Positions 53,083 through 61,096 of a stretch of 64,000 bases of DNA are shown here, piece after piece. How positions within the stretch are numbered: the stretch's first letter is position 1; each line of letters starts with the position of its first letter. This DNA is from Pelagomonas calceolata (taxonomy: Eukaryota > Sar > Pelagophyceae > Pelagomonadales > Pelagomonadaceae): contig CAKKNE010000002.1 of the NCBI GenBank assembly GCA_918797485.1, positions 3,810,501-3,874,500 on the forward strand, written 5' to 3'. Below the pieces are notes generated by a model. It did no database searches. It was given only the letters and a program-made list of their open reading frames with translations, and was not told the DNA's origin. The position numbers and the translations under genes were made by a program.

Positions 53083-54531
53083 ATGAAGAACCAAGGCAAG
53101 ACCCTCGAGCCCCTCGCGCGCAAGCTGCGACGCGGCGCCCCCGAGGGCGACGACGCGGCGGACGGCGCGAAGAGCCGGCTCCGCCTCCTCTCGGACGAGG
53201 TAGTGCGCGTCGTCGCATCGTATCTGCCCGCCGTGGAGACGCCCGGCGTGCGGCCGCCCGCCGCAATGTGCTTTCGGTGCGGCGGAGCAGAAGGGCAAGT
53301 AAGAAGGCTGCGGACCTGCGGCTGCGCCAGGGCGAGAACGTATTGCGACGGCTGTCACCAGGTTAGACAAACACACAGTCCACTTTTTGAGCCATGCGAA
53401 GCATCGTGTCAGATGCCGTCGTCGTACGTGCCATCGACGACGCTGCTGCGCTTCGTCCGGCGCGCCGCCGGTTCATCATTATCGAGGCGCGACCGCGACA
53501 TGGCCGCGCTCGCGTTCGTGAAGCTGCGCCTGCTGGAGGCCGGGCGGGAGGTGTCGGCGGAGAGATGGCGCAACGTCCTCGGCGACGACTTCCGCCCCGC
53601 CCCGCGCACGTCGGCCTGGCTGCGGCGCTTCGGCCACACGGAAGCCGCGATCCGGTGGATCCAGCCCGGCGGCGCCAAGTTCGCGCAGTGGTTCCAGCGG
53701 GCGTCTCTGACGCAGCGGCGCACGCGCCGCGTGCCGGAGGACTACGCCACGGTCCAGATGGCCGTGTGGGCCGCGAACGCCGGCGACCGCGTCCTCGTGG
53801 CGCCCGGCACCTACAACGAAGCGGTCGAGGTGACCAAAGACGTCATCATCGAGCCGTCTAGCGGCCGGGCCACCATCCAGTCCGTCGAGGTGAGTTATGG
53901 CGTCCGGGACGAGCCCACGGTCTTCCTCGTCAACCTGGACGTCTACTGCCCGGCGTTTATCCGCGATCGCCCGGCGTGCAAGGTCGAGGGCGCGCGGCTC
54001 GTCATGGTCGACTGCCACGTGCGCTCGGCGTCGGTCTCCGGCGTCGTCGCGGAAGATGACTGGGCGCAACTGCGGCTCATTCGGTGCCTCCTCCACGACT
54101 GCGGCGAGTCGGGCGTCTTCGTGCGCGGCGCGAAGTGCGCGCTCGACGACTGTCGCTTCCTCCGGAACAAGGCGTCGGGCCTCTCGGCGCACGGCCGCGC
54201 CGAGGCCAGCGCTAGGGGGTGCCACTTCCTCGACAACAAGGAGAACGGCGTCCACGCGTCGAACGCGACGGTGACGCTGCGCCACTGTGTTGCGAACGGC
54301 AACGAACGGCGGTCCACTTTCGTGCAGCACGGCGGCCGCGTCGACGTCGACAAGACCTGTTCGCTCGCCGCGTCCGTCGGCGCCTACTGCATACGAAGCG
54401 GCAAGGGCGCGAATCGCACGCCCAGGACCGAGGCGCAGGCGCGGGCCGCCGCGGCGATACTGCCGCCGGCCGCGATGGCGCCGCCGCCGCCGGCCACCGC
54501 GCCGCCGCCCGGGGAACCCCCCCGCCGCTAA
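53083..54531 (+). CDS. MYND-like zinc finger plus right-handed beta-helix protein
   Basis: About 482 aa from the ATG at 53083. A short helix, LRLLSDEVVRVVASYLPAV, resembles an F-box start. CFRCGGAEGQVRRLRTCGCA with TYCDGCHQ follows as a MYND-like zinc site. The C-terminal half has beta-helix repeats (AVEVTKDVIIEPSSGRATIQ, KVEGARLVMVDCHVRSASVS, ARGCHFLDNKENGVHASNAT), like the CASH domains of FBXO11 or NosD. A 51-nt stretch 53362-53412 (GTTAGACAAAC ... GTGTCAG) looks like an intron and is in frame either way, so the middle of the protein is uncertain. Low-complexity Pro/Ala tail. Ubiquitin-ligase substrate adaptor is possible but unproven. Confidence 0.65.
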   Translation: MKNQGKTLEPLARKLRRGAPEGDDAADGAKSRLRLLSDEVVRVVASYLPAVETPGVRPPAAMCFRCGGAEGQVRRLRTCGCARARTYCDGCHQVRQTHSPLFEPCEASCQMPSSYVPSTTLLRFVRRAAGSSLSRRDRDMAALAFVKLRLLEAGREVSAERWRNVLGDDFRPAPRTSAWLRRFGHTEAAIRWIQPGGAKFAQWFQRASLTQRRTRRVPEDYATVQMAVWAANAGDRVLVAPGTYNEAVEVTKDVIIEPSSGRATIQSVEVSYGVRDEPTVFLVNLDVYCPAFIRDRPACKVEGARLVMVDCHVRSASVSGVVAEDDWAQLRLIRCLLHDCGESGVFVRGAKCALDDCRFLRNKASGLSAHGRAEASARGCHFLDNKENGVHASNATVTLRHCVANGNERRSTFVQHGGRVDVDKTCSLAASVGAYCIRSGKGANRTPRTEAQARAAAAILPPAAMAPPPPATAPPPGEPPRR

Positions 54532-54559
54532 ACGCCATTGATTGTCTTAATCACAAATC

Positions 54560-56656
54560 TCACGGAGTCCCGCCCCCGAACGCGAGCGCCTTCGCCGCCG
54601 CGGACGCGTCGAGGTCGACGAGGATGGCGGTCACGTTGTCGCGCGACCGCCGGCGCACGCACTCGGCGACGAGCGCGTCGCACTGCGCGTCGAGGCCCTC
54701 GACGCACGAGTCGAGGATGGCGCCGCACTCCTCGCCCGTCAGCACGTCCCAGAGGCCGTCGCACGCGAGGAGGACGCAGGACCGCTCGCCGCCGCGGCAC
54801 TCCTGCAACGAGAGCGCGCGCGCGTCCGCCTCGCACGTCACGGCGCGCTCCGTCGCCGTCTTGAAGACGAAATCCCCTAAAGCGCGCGTCGTCTGGAGCG
54901 CGCCGTTCTCGACGACCGCGCCGTCGACCTTCCGCGCGACGCGCGGTGCGTCGTTCTCGCGCCGCAAGACCCCGAAGTTTTGTAAGGAGTCGATGCGCGC
55001 CGCCTCCGCCGGCGAGCCCGCGGTGTGGTCGGCCAGCGTCAGATCTTGGGACGACCACTTTCCCCCCTGCTTCCGGAGCAGCGCGCCGCGCGAGTCGCCC
55101 AGGTGGGCCACGACGACCTCGGTCCGCGTCACGAGACAGAGCAACGCCGTCGCGCCGCTCTCGTCCTCCGCCACCAAAGGCCCGGTCCCGCCGCGGCCGC
55201 TCCTTCTTGATTTAACGAGGCGCGGGTGCTGCTCGAGTTCCGCGTCTAGCGTCGCGAGTGCATTTTTCAGGGACGCCGCCGGGTCCTCACTCAGCTGCAG
55301 ACACCGCTCAATGTTCGCCGCCGCGTAGTTCGCGACGAGCGACCCCCCGTGGCCGTCGAAGACGGCGTACAACGTCGCGCCGTCCAAGCGACAGACGCAG
55401 TGCGCGTCCTCCATGACGACGCGCCAGCCCGCCGTGCTCGACACGGCGTGCGCCGCGTGCGACTTTTCTGATCGCCGCGGGAGCACCGTCGCGTCGCCGG
55501 GCGAGAAGAGCGTCGCCTCCAAAGCGTCGCGTTTTTGCGCGTCCTTGACGCGCTCGGCGGCCCAGGCGCAGGGCGTCCGGCCGCTCATGTCCATGGGCGC
55601 GTTCTCCCCGACGGGGTCGTCCTGGGAGGCGCTCATGGCCTTGCGCAGCGCGTCGCAGCATCCGACGTGGCCCCGCTCGGCCGCGACGTGCAACGCCGTC
55701 CGCCCCGCCGTGTCGAGCGTCCACGGATCCAATGGAGACTCTTCGATGGCCAAGACGGCTTCGATGACGTGGAGCTGGCCGTGGAAGGCCGCCGCGTGGA
55801 GCACGGACGCCCCGTCGTACACCTTGGGCCCGCACCGCGTCGCTCTAGCCCTCAGCAGCGTCTCGTCCGCCTTGAGCCGTAATGCCAGCGCGTCCAGGGC
55901 CTTCGTGCCCTTGCGCACGCCGCACACGTCATCAAACAAACGCTGGATCCGGCGCCCCTCGGCGTTCGGCGACGCCACGGCCCGCGCCGTCTCCTCGCAG
56001 GCCTCCAGGACCTTCTCGACGGACGCCGCCGAGGCGTTCGACCCCGTCGAGAGCCGCTGCTGGTTGCGCCGCCGCGCGTCGTCGCGCTCGCTCCAGGCGC
56101 TGCCCGGCCGGAAGCGCACGGGGCTGCGCGGCCGCGGCGGCGTCGCGGGCGCGGGGCTGCGCGGCCGCGGCGGCGACCGCGGCCGCGGGGCCGCGCCCGC
56201 CGCCGCCGGCCGGGGCTTGAAGGCCGCCGCCACCTCCGCATCCGGCGCCGCCGTCGAAGCGACGGCGGCGCGGCGCGGCGACAGCTGGCTCGCGCCGACG
56301 ACCCACGCGGTCGGCGACACGAGCGACACGGTCTTGGCCGCTGCTGCCGGTGGCGGCGCGGCGGTCAGGCGCGGCGGCGACTTTGCCGTCGCCGCGCAGG
56401 GCACGCACACGGTCGGCGGCGGCGGCGGGCGGCTCGCGTCCCCGGTCGTCGCGTCGTCCGCCGCTTCGAACGAGTACTGCTGCGGCGGTAGCGGCGGCGC
56501 TGATGTCGCGGCCGCCGCCGCTGCCTTGGGGTCCGGCGCCACGTACTGCGCGAGGCCGCTGAGCAGCGACGGCGCCGCTGTGTGCTCCTCCTCCGGCCCT
56601 TCCCCCGCCGGCAGCGGTGCGAGGATGTCGCCGGCTTTTAGGAAGAGATTGAACAT
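54560..56656 (-). CDS. PP2C-type protein phosphatase with N-terminal ankyrin repeats
   Basis: 698 aa. Residues 1-230 are Ala/Pro/Arg-rich and probably disordered. Two or three ankyrin repeats occur at ~270-380 (SVLHAAAFHGQLHVIEAVLA, GRTALHVAAERGHVGCCDAL, GRTPCAWAAERVKDA). The PP2C domain spans ~410-690, with metal-binding motifs GWRVVMEDAH, YAVFDGHGG, LLACDGLWDVLTGEEC and SRDNVTAILVDLDA, all key aspartates present. PP2C enzymes remove phosphate from serine/threonine using Mn or Mg. The ankyrin part presumably recruits substrates. It ends 29 bp from the convergent beta-helix gene. Confidence 0.9.
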   Translation of the reverse strand: MFNLFLKAGDILAPLPAGEGPEEEHTAAPSLLSGLAQYVAPDPKAAAAAATSAPPLPPQQYSFEAADDATTGDASRPPPPPTVCVPCAATAKSPPRLTAAPPPAAAAKTVSLVSPTAWVVGASQLSPRRAAVASTAAPDAEVAAAFKPRPAAAGAAPRPRSPPRPRSPAPATPPRPRSPVRFRPGSAWSERDDARRRNQQRLSTGSNASAASVEKVLEACEETARAVASPNAEGRRIQRLFDDVCGVRKGTKALDALALRLKADETLLRARATRCGPKVYDGASVLHAAAFHGQLHVIEAVLAIEESPLDPWTLDTAGRTALHVAAERGHVGCCDALRKAMSASQDDPVGENAPMDMSGRTPCAWAAERVKDAQKRDALEATLFSPGDATVLPRRSEKSHAAHAVSSTAGWRVVMEDAHCVCRLDGATLYAVFDGHGGSLVANYAAANIERCLQLSEDPAASLKNALATLDAELEQHPRLVKSRRSGRGGTGPLVAEDESGATALLCLVTRTEVVVAHLGDSRGALLRKQGGKWSSQDLTLADHTAGSPAEAARIDSLQNFGVLRRENDAPRVARKVDGAVVENGALQTTRALGDFVFKTATERAVTCEADARALSLQECRGGERSCVLLACDGLWDVLTGEECGAILDSCVEGLDAQCDALVAECVRRRSRDNVTAILVDLDASAAAKALAFGGGTP

Positions 56657-57886
56657 CGTTCAGCCGCAGAGTCTTGCAAACGCAGCGATGAAACGAGCAC
56701 TCAATATATTTAGTGCCGCGGCGCCGCGCGCACAGGCCACGGCGCTAGCGATTTGTGCACACACTAGCCCTCCGTGTGCGCCGTGTGCGCGCGAAATAAA
56801 AATCGCTCCGTTTCACACGTGGGGCTACGAGGGGTGTCCTTGGACCTCGAACGACTGCGCGCAGGCTTCACACACGGAAAAAAACGCGCGCGCGCATGAT
56901 TTTAGCCAAAAGCGCTGCGATGCCTACGATCGGTCACGGCCGCCCGTAAACGCCGCGCGGACTCATTTCGCGCCACGGGACAGTTGCCGACCATACATAC
57001 AACACGTCCGTTGCGCCAGCATGACTTATAACACTCTTTAGGACTCGCACACACCCATGCGCCGAGACGCGTTTTCGCACAAGTGCAGTGCGCGGATGAA
57101 AACCAGCCACTGATCGCTATGACGCGCTGTGGAGTCGCATCGCTCGCTATACGTGATCATGGCAACTGTGGTGCTCCGCCAAACTGGCGGAATCGATCGT
57201 CGCGGCTCGTGCGGTCGTCGGGTGGCCGTCCGCGAATGCGCGACCCGGCTCCCGTCCGCTCTAGGCCTACTAGGGAGGCCCTATGGGCGCGTCGGGTTGG
57301 GCTGTAGGGCGTTTGTTCCTTTCTGGGGCCGGGAGTGGCCAGTAGGTCCCATAGAAAGAGTCCCTGAGAAACCCGTTTAGTATATTTAAGAAATTGAATT
57401 TTAGGAAACAAAGGCGCTAAATGCCCCGACAGGCGGTTTCCGAGCCGATAGAAGCGCTCGCGACGCTCCACGAGTGCTGTGCGACCGCGCGCGTAGCGCG
57501 CATCCATCTGTTCGGCACTTTTGCGATTGCGCGTTCGTTCTCGACTCGATGCGCCGGGCCGGCACGGCTCACAAAATCCTTTGAAGTCGCGTCAGAGGTT
57601 TCGCTGCGTCCCAGAACTCACGCGAAACGATGCCGTGGGCCTCAAAGTTCGCAAAAACGGAAGGGCGTGAAAAATTGCATCTCGGCGATTCTCGGCGAAC
57701 GCGTCTTTCGCGCACAGCGCGCGTCTAGAACCGTTTACAGCTAGAATTTTTGGCGTCGCGGCGCCCTAGGATGTCTGGCAGCTGCTGCGCGCGGTTGCAG
57801 CGCGCGAACGTAGAGTTCGCGGCCGTCGAAAGGCCTCGAGAGCAGTCGTGCCAAAATCCGTCCAAATCGCTAGCGCCGTGGCCTGT

Positions 57887-58017
57887 GCGGCTTCACATGA
57901 GGCCTGTGCTGCACACGCAAAAACACGGCTGGCGGCTCCGCTGCGCAGCTTCGCTGCTCCGCTTCGCTCGCCAACCGTGTTTTTGCGTGTGCAGCACATG
58001 GCCTCATGTGCAGCCCG
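57887..58017. mobile_element. Foldback / MITE-like inverted repeat
   Basis: Two arms of about 49 bp (57887-57935 and 57969-58017) pair almost perfectly. For example, CACATGAGGCC and GCACACGCAAAAACACGG on the left match CCGTGTTTTTGCGTGTGC and GGCCTCATGTG on the right. The ~33-bp loop is rich in CTTCGCTGCTCCG. No clear flanking duplication was seen. Confidence 0.75.
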
Positions 58018-58021
58018 GTGA

Positions 58022-58045
58022 GCTAGCGGCCTGTAAGACACTAGC
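58022..58045. repeat. Palindromic GCTAG/CTAG repeat, copy 7
   Basis: GCTAGCGGCCT plus the exact core GTAAGACACTAG and C; the best-preserved palindrome. It is followed by GACTAGCACCGTAACATCGA pieces of the 77-bp repeat. Confidence 0.75.
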
Positions 58046-58190
58046 GCCTAGCCGAGGGGTACGGGGGACTAGCACCGTAACATCGACTTAGCACCGTAGG
58101 GTACGGGGGACCCTGCGACGTAACTAGCCTTAGCCTGAGCCTAGCCTGAGCCTGAGCCTGAGCCTGTTATGAAAGAAGCGGCCCGCGCCC

Positions 58191-58267
58191 GCCGCCGATG
58201 AATCGGCGACGCGCGGTGTCTCCCCCCCAGGGGCTCCGCCCACTAGTCCCAGCACCGTAACATCGAC
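58191..58267 (+). repeat. ~77-bp repeat family, copy 2 (full)
   Basis: Starts GCCGCCGATGAATCGGCGAC, continues GCGCGGTGTCTCCCCCCCAG and GGGCTCCGCCCACTAGTCCC, and ends AGCACCGTAACATCGAC. It contains the small hairpin CCGATGAATCGG. Lies just beyond the stop of the ankyrin gene. Confidence 0.9.
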
Positions 58268-58311
58268 TTAGTCGCGCGCCGATTACGCCGCGAGGCTTAC
58301 TCAACAAAAAA

Positions 58312-59451
58312 TTACGTGTTCTTCTCCGGACTCGTATCGACCACAACATCGACGACCTTCTCCTCCTCCGCGGGCGGCGGCGCCGGCGGCCGCAGCCGCG
58401 GGAACCCGCCCGGCGGCGGCCGCGGCGAGTAGATCTTCGTGCCGGGCGCCGCGAAGCCCAGCCTCGGCCGCCGCGCGAGCGCCCGTCGCGCCCGCCCCGC
58501 GGCGCGGAACGCCGCCTCGTCCGCGAGGCGGCGCTGCGTCTCGCGCGCCATGTACCCCTCGTCAACGACCACCAATTCCGACTCCCACCTGCCCACGCCG
58601 CACTCGTCCCGCAGGTAGGTCGCCACGGCGTCGCGGCCGTCGTAGAGCGCGACCTGCATGAGCGTCGTCTGGACGCGCCGCCCCGCGACGAGCTCGTGAT
58701 CGATAAAACACGGCCGCCGCGCGTCCGCGCCGTGCTTCACTAAAACCTGGAGCGCTTCGAGGTGGCCCGCCCGCGCCGCGAAGAGCGACAGCGTGAAGCC
58801 GTTCCGGTGCAGCCGCTCGCAGTGGACGCCCGTCTCGAGGAGGAACGCGAGCGCGTCCGCCTTGCCGAGCGCCGCGGCGAGGTGCGCCGGCGCGAAGCCC
58901 CGCGTGTCCTCGGCGTCGACGTCGCCGTCGAACTCGTAGAGCGCTCGTAGGCCGTCCCGCGAGTCGATGGCCGCGCACCGGTGCGCCGCGCTCCTCCCGT
59001 GGACGTCCAACGCGTCCGGGGCCGCGCCCAGCCGCAGGAGGCACTTGAGGACGTCCAGCATGTCCGGACTATCGGCTGCGAAGTGCAGGGCCCGCTCGCC
59101 GTCGTCCGTCAGCGCCGCGTCGACGTCGAAGCCCAGCCGCTGCAGCCGACAGACGCGCCCCAGCTGCTTCTTCTGCAGCGCGTCCACGAAGTCGCTCAGA
59201 TGCTCGTCGTCCGTCTTCGCCGGCGGGGCCGCGATCGCCGGTGCTTCCGGGAGCGGCCCCAGCTCCAGGGGCTCCGCCTTCGCCTCCTCGGCGCCCGCCT
59301 CCTCGTCGACGGTGTCCCCATCACTCTCGTCGCTGCTCGACTCGTACCGGAACTGGTGCGTGCGCAGCTGCTGCGCCGTCGCGGCCCAGGGGTAGCGCTC
59401 CCACTGGTTCGCGTCGTCGTCGTCTTGCTGGGCGGCCTTGTCTGCGTCCAT
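58312..59451 (-). CDS. Ankyrin-repeat protein
   Basis: 379 aa. An acidic N-terminus (SSSDESDGDTVDEEAGAEEA) is followed by five or six ankyrin repeats at ~105-270 (GERALHFAADSPDMLDVLKC, GRSAAHRCAAIDSRDG, GFAPAHLAAALGKADALAFL, GFTLSLFAARAGHLEALQVL, TLMQVALYDGRDAVATYL). A basic/proline-rich tail (RARRALARRPRLGF, PRPPPGGFPRLRPPAPPP) ends TSPEKNT. It lacks the PPEIVRLVVEYAF tail of the other family. It sits between copies of the 77-bp repeat at both ends. Function unknown. Confidence 0.75.
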   Translation of the reverse strand: MDADKAAQQDDDDANQWERYPWAATAQQLRTHQFRYESSSDESDGDTVDEEAGAEEAKAEPLELGPLPEAPAIAAPPAKTDDEHLSDFVDALQKKQLGRVCRLQRLGFDVDAALTDDGERALHFAADSPDMLDVLKCLLRLGAAPDALDVHGRSAAHRCAAIDSRDGLRALYEFDGDVDAEDTRGFAPAHLAAALGKADALAFLLETGVHCERLHRNGFTLSLFAARAGHLEALQVLVKHGADARRPCFIDHELVAGRRVQTTLMQVALYDGRDAVATYLRDECGVGRWESELVVVDEGYMARETQRRLADEAAFRAAGRARRALARRPRLGFAAPGTKIYSPRPPPGGFPRLRPPAPPPAEEEKVVDVVVDTSPEKNT

Positions 59452-59620
59452 CTGCTCGCTCCAGGCGCTGCCTAGCTGGCCGTGGCTATCGCCGCATGTC
59501 CTGCGCTCGCAACGTTTGAAAGGCTCCGATACCTTGCTACTGCGTGAGCTGGACCCTCAGGCAGGAGGAAGGAGGGGGACGAATTAGCGCACAGACATAC
59601 TAGTAATAACAAACGCTCTC

Positions 59621-59692
59621 GCCGCCGATGAATCGGCGGTGCGCGTGTCTCCCCCCAAGGGGCTCCGCCCACTAGTCCTAGCACCGTAACAA
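59621..59692 (+). repeat. ~77-bp repeat family, copy 3
   Basis: GCCGCCGATGAATCGGCG, GTGTCTCCCCCCAAGGGGC and ACTAGTCCTAGCACCGTAAC are all present. Confidence 0.9.
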
Positions 59693-59712
59693 TATCACCC
59701 CGCGCCGGAGCA

Positions 59713-59770
59713 ATCGACGCGCGGTGTCTCCTACCAGGCGCCCCGCCCACTAGTCCCGGCACCGCAACAA
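59713..59770 (+). repeat. ~77-bp repeat family, copy 4 (degenerate)
   Basis: GACGCGCGGTGTCTCC is kept, then CCGCCCACTAGTCCCGGCAC and CGCAAC; the first hairpin part is replaced. Confidence 0.75.
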
Positions 59771-59913
59771 TAGGAGCAATTGCGGGAGCCCTGAAGTTAA
59801 AGAAGACGGGTGTTACTGCCGGTAGAAAGAAAGCTCGGCGAAGAGGGCGCTCGGACCGAGTGCTCCACGTCGAGCGCCGATAAGCTTCCCCCCAGCTTCT
59901 AGATCCGAGGCTT

Positions 59914-59934
59914 GCTAGTGTCTTACAAACCGCT
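59914..59934. repeat. Palindromic GCTAG/CTAG repeat, copy 8
   Basis: GCTAGTGTCTTAC (exact core on the minus strand) followed by AAACCGCTACGAGC. It lies 22 bp before copy 5 of the 77-bp repeat. Confidence 0.65.
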
Positions 59935-59955
59935 ACGAGCTTGTAGACGCTGCCC

Positions 59956-60032
59956 GCCGCCGATGAATCGGCGACGCGCGGTGTCTCCCCCCCAGGGGCT
60001 CCGCCCACTAGTCCTAGCACCGTAACATCGAC
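59956..60032 (+). repeat. ~77-bp repeat family, copy 5 (full)
   Basis: Nearly identical to the copy at 58191, including the seven-C run and the CATCGAC end. Confidence 0.9.
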
Positions 60033-60080
60033 GAGCACGAGTACCACCCAGGAGGGACGAACAAGACTTAGAGAGATAGA

Positions 60081-60737
60081 CTAGGGCGGCGAGATGAAGT
60101 TCCGGTCCGCGCGCGGCGGCTTGAGCGGCGTCGACGACGGGAGCGGCACGACCTCGTGCGCGAGGACGCGGTTCGTGGCCTCGCCTCCCGCCGCGTAGTC
60201 GAACCAGCCCTCGAAGCGCTCGCCCGCCAGGAAGCGCGGCAGCCAGAACGTGTCGTCGTGCCACATCTCCGCGTAGGGGATGGCGTCGACGTCGAACCAG
60301 CGCGGCGCCATCTCCTCCGTCTCGACCGGCTCGCCCGCGAAGCCCTCCGCCGCGAAGACGTGGACGCGCATGAGCTTGCCCGAGTCGCGGAACGTGAACA
60401 GCAGCTGCGCGCGCCACTCCATCCGCTCGGGCACGAGGCCGCTCTCCTCCTCCAATTCCCGCAACGCGCAGTCTCGAACGGTCTCGCCCGCGTCGAACTT
60501 CCCTCCAAAACCATTCCACTTGCCGACGCCGAAGCCGCGCTTCTTCATGCCCAGCAGGAGCTGGCGCTTGCCTTCGTGCGTGCGGAAGCACTCGACGAGC
60601 GTGTAGTCCTTGATGCTGCCGATCGCCTCGACGCCGTCCTCGCGCGTGCGCCGCCGGATCTTGTCGTAGAGCGGCGCGTCGGTGGCGAGCGGCAGCACCG
60701 AGTTGGCGGCGGCACGGGCGTCGGCGTAGGCGGCCAT
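60081..60737 (-). CDS. MTH1-like Nudix hydrolase
   Basis: 218 aa. MTH1/NUDT1 hydrolyses oxidised purine nucleoside triphosphates such as 8-oxo-dGTP, cleaning the nucleotide pool. The Nudix box is complete: GGKFDAGETVRDCALRELEE then ESGL. Flanking residues match MTH1: GFGVGKWNGFGGKF before it, and LLFTFRDSGKLMRVHVFAAE, EMAPRWFDVDAIPYAEMWHD, DTFWLPRFLAGERFEGWFDY after it. The N-terminal ~45 residues are extra relative to human MTH1, and the C-terminus adds a short proline-containing tail. The ATG at 60737 is the first in frame. Confidence 0.88.
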   Translation of the reverse strand: MAAYADARAAANSVLPLATDAPLYDKIRRRTREDGVEAIGSIKDYTLVECFRTHEGKRQLLLGMKKRGFGVGKWNGFGGKFDAGETVRDCALRELEEESGLVPERMEWRAQLLFTFRDSGKLMRVHVFAAEGFAGEPVETEEMAPRWFDVDAIPYAEMWHDDTFWLPRFLAGERFEGWFDYAAGGEATNRVLAHEVVPLPSSTPLKPPRADRNFISPP

Positions 60738-60907
60738 GGCGCTTTGTTGCTGCCGCGCTCTGCCGTGAATTGGCCGTCGATCACGGCAGCGAGCAGCTTC
60801 GCAGTGCCGAGATGTCGTGCGGGACAGCGCTCACGTGTAGTTAGCGCTACTGTGTTGACAACGTATGGCGGCGTTTTATCGAAGAGAGCGCGACTTTGGT
60901 TTGAGTT

Positions 60908-60931
60908 AGCTAGATGTAGTAAGACACTAGC
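60908..60931. repeat. Palindromic GCTAG/CTAG repeat, copy 9
   Basis: GCTAGATGTA then the exact core GTAAGACACTAG and CAAGCAC; 170 bp upstream of the Nudix ATG and 12 bp before a 77-bp repeat piece. Confidence 0.7.
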
Positions 60932-60942
60932 AAGCACAGTCC

Positions 60943-60980
60943 TCCAGGGGCTCCGCCCACTAGTCCTAGCACCGTAACAA
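60943..60980 (+). repeat. ~77-bp repeat family, copy 6 (3' part)
   Basis: CCAGGGGCTCCGCCCACTAG and TCCTAGCACCGTAAC are exact; the hairpin half is missing. Confidence 0.85.
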
Positions 60981-61096
60981 TACTACTCACGAGAGCTACT
61001 GGATAATACAAGGCCCCCACCGTCGCGCCAGGCCCGGCGCCACTCGTAGGACCGTAACAGATCCCACGCACTCCAAGACGTCCAAAGTTTTAAAAG

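Larger units (their letters stand above)
56657..58311. other. 1.65 kb repeat-rich intergenic region
   Basis: No gene recognised; all open frames are short or lack domain signals. Contents: a 27-bp inverted pair (56729-56755 and 57863-57889), a foldback at 57887-58017, palindrome copy 7 at 58022-58045, partial repeat pieces at 58058-58098, a GAGCCT hexamer run at ~58135-58166, and a full ~77-bp repeat at 58191-58267. This looks like a landing site for small non-autonomous elements. Confidence 0.6.
59452..60080. other. Intergenic repeat cluster upstream of the ankyrin gene
   Basis: 629 bp holding three copies of the 77-bp repeat (59621, 59713 and 59956) and palindrome copy 8 at 59914-59934. 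No gene seen. Confidence 0.65.
60738..61096. other. Intergenic region with palindrome and 77-bp repeat pieces
   Basis: 359 bp upstream of the Nudix gene and downstream of the CFAP96-like gene's stop. It holds palindrome copy 9 (60908-60931), an adjacent partial 77-bp repeat (60943-60980), and a degenerate piece (61019-61050). Confidence 0.6.

Noticed and set aside
57421-58091. Two plus-strand open frames of ~110 codons
   Set aside because: They cross the foldback and repeat region and have cysteine/arginine-rich random composition.
58191-61050. CRISPR-like array of regular repeats
   Set aside because: Spacing is irregular, genes lie between copies, and the genome is eukaryotic; these are dispersed elements.
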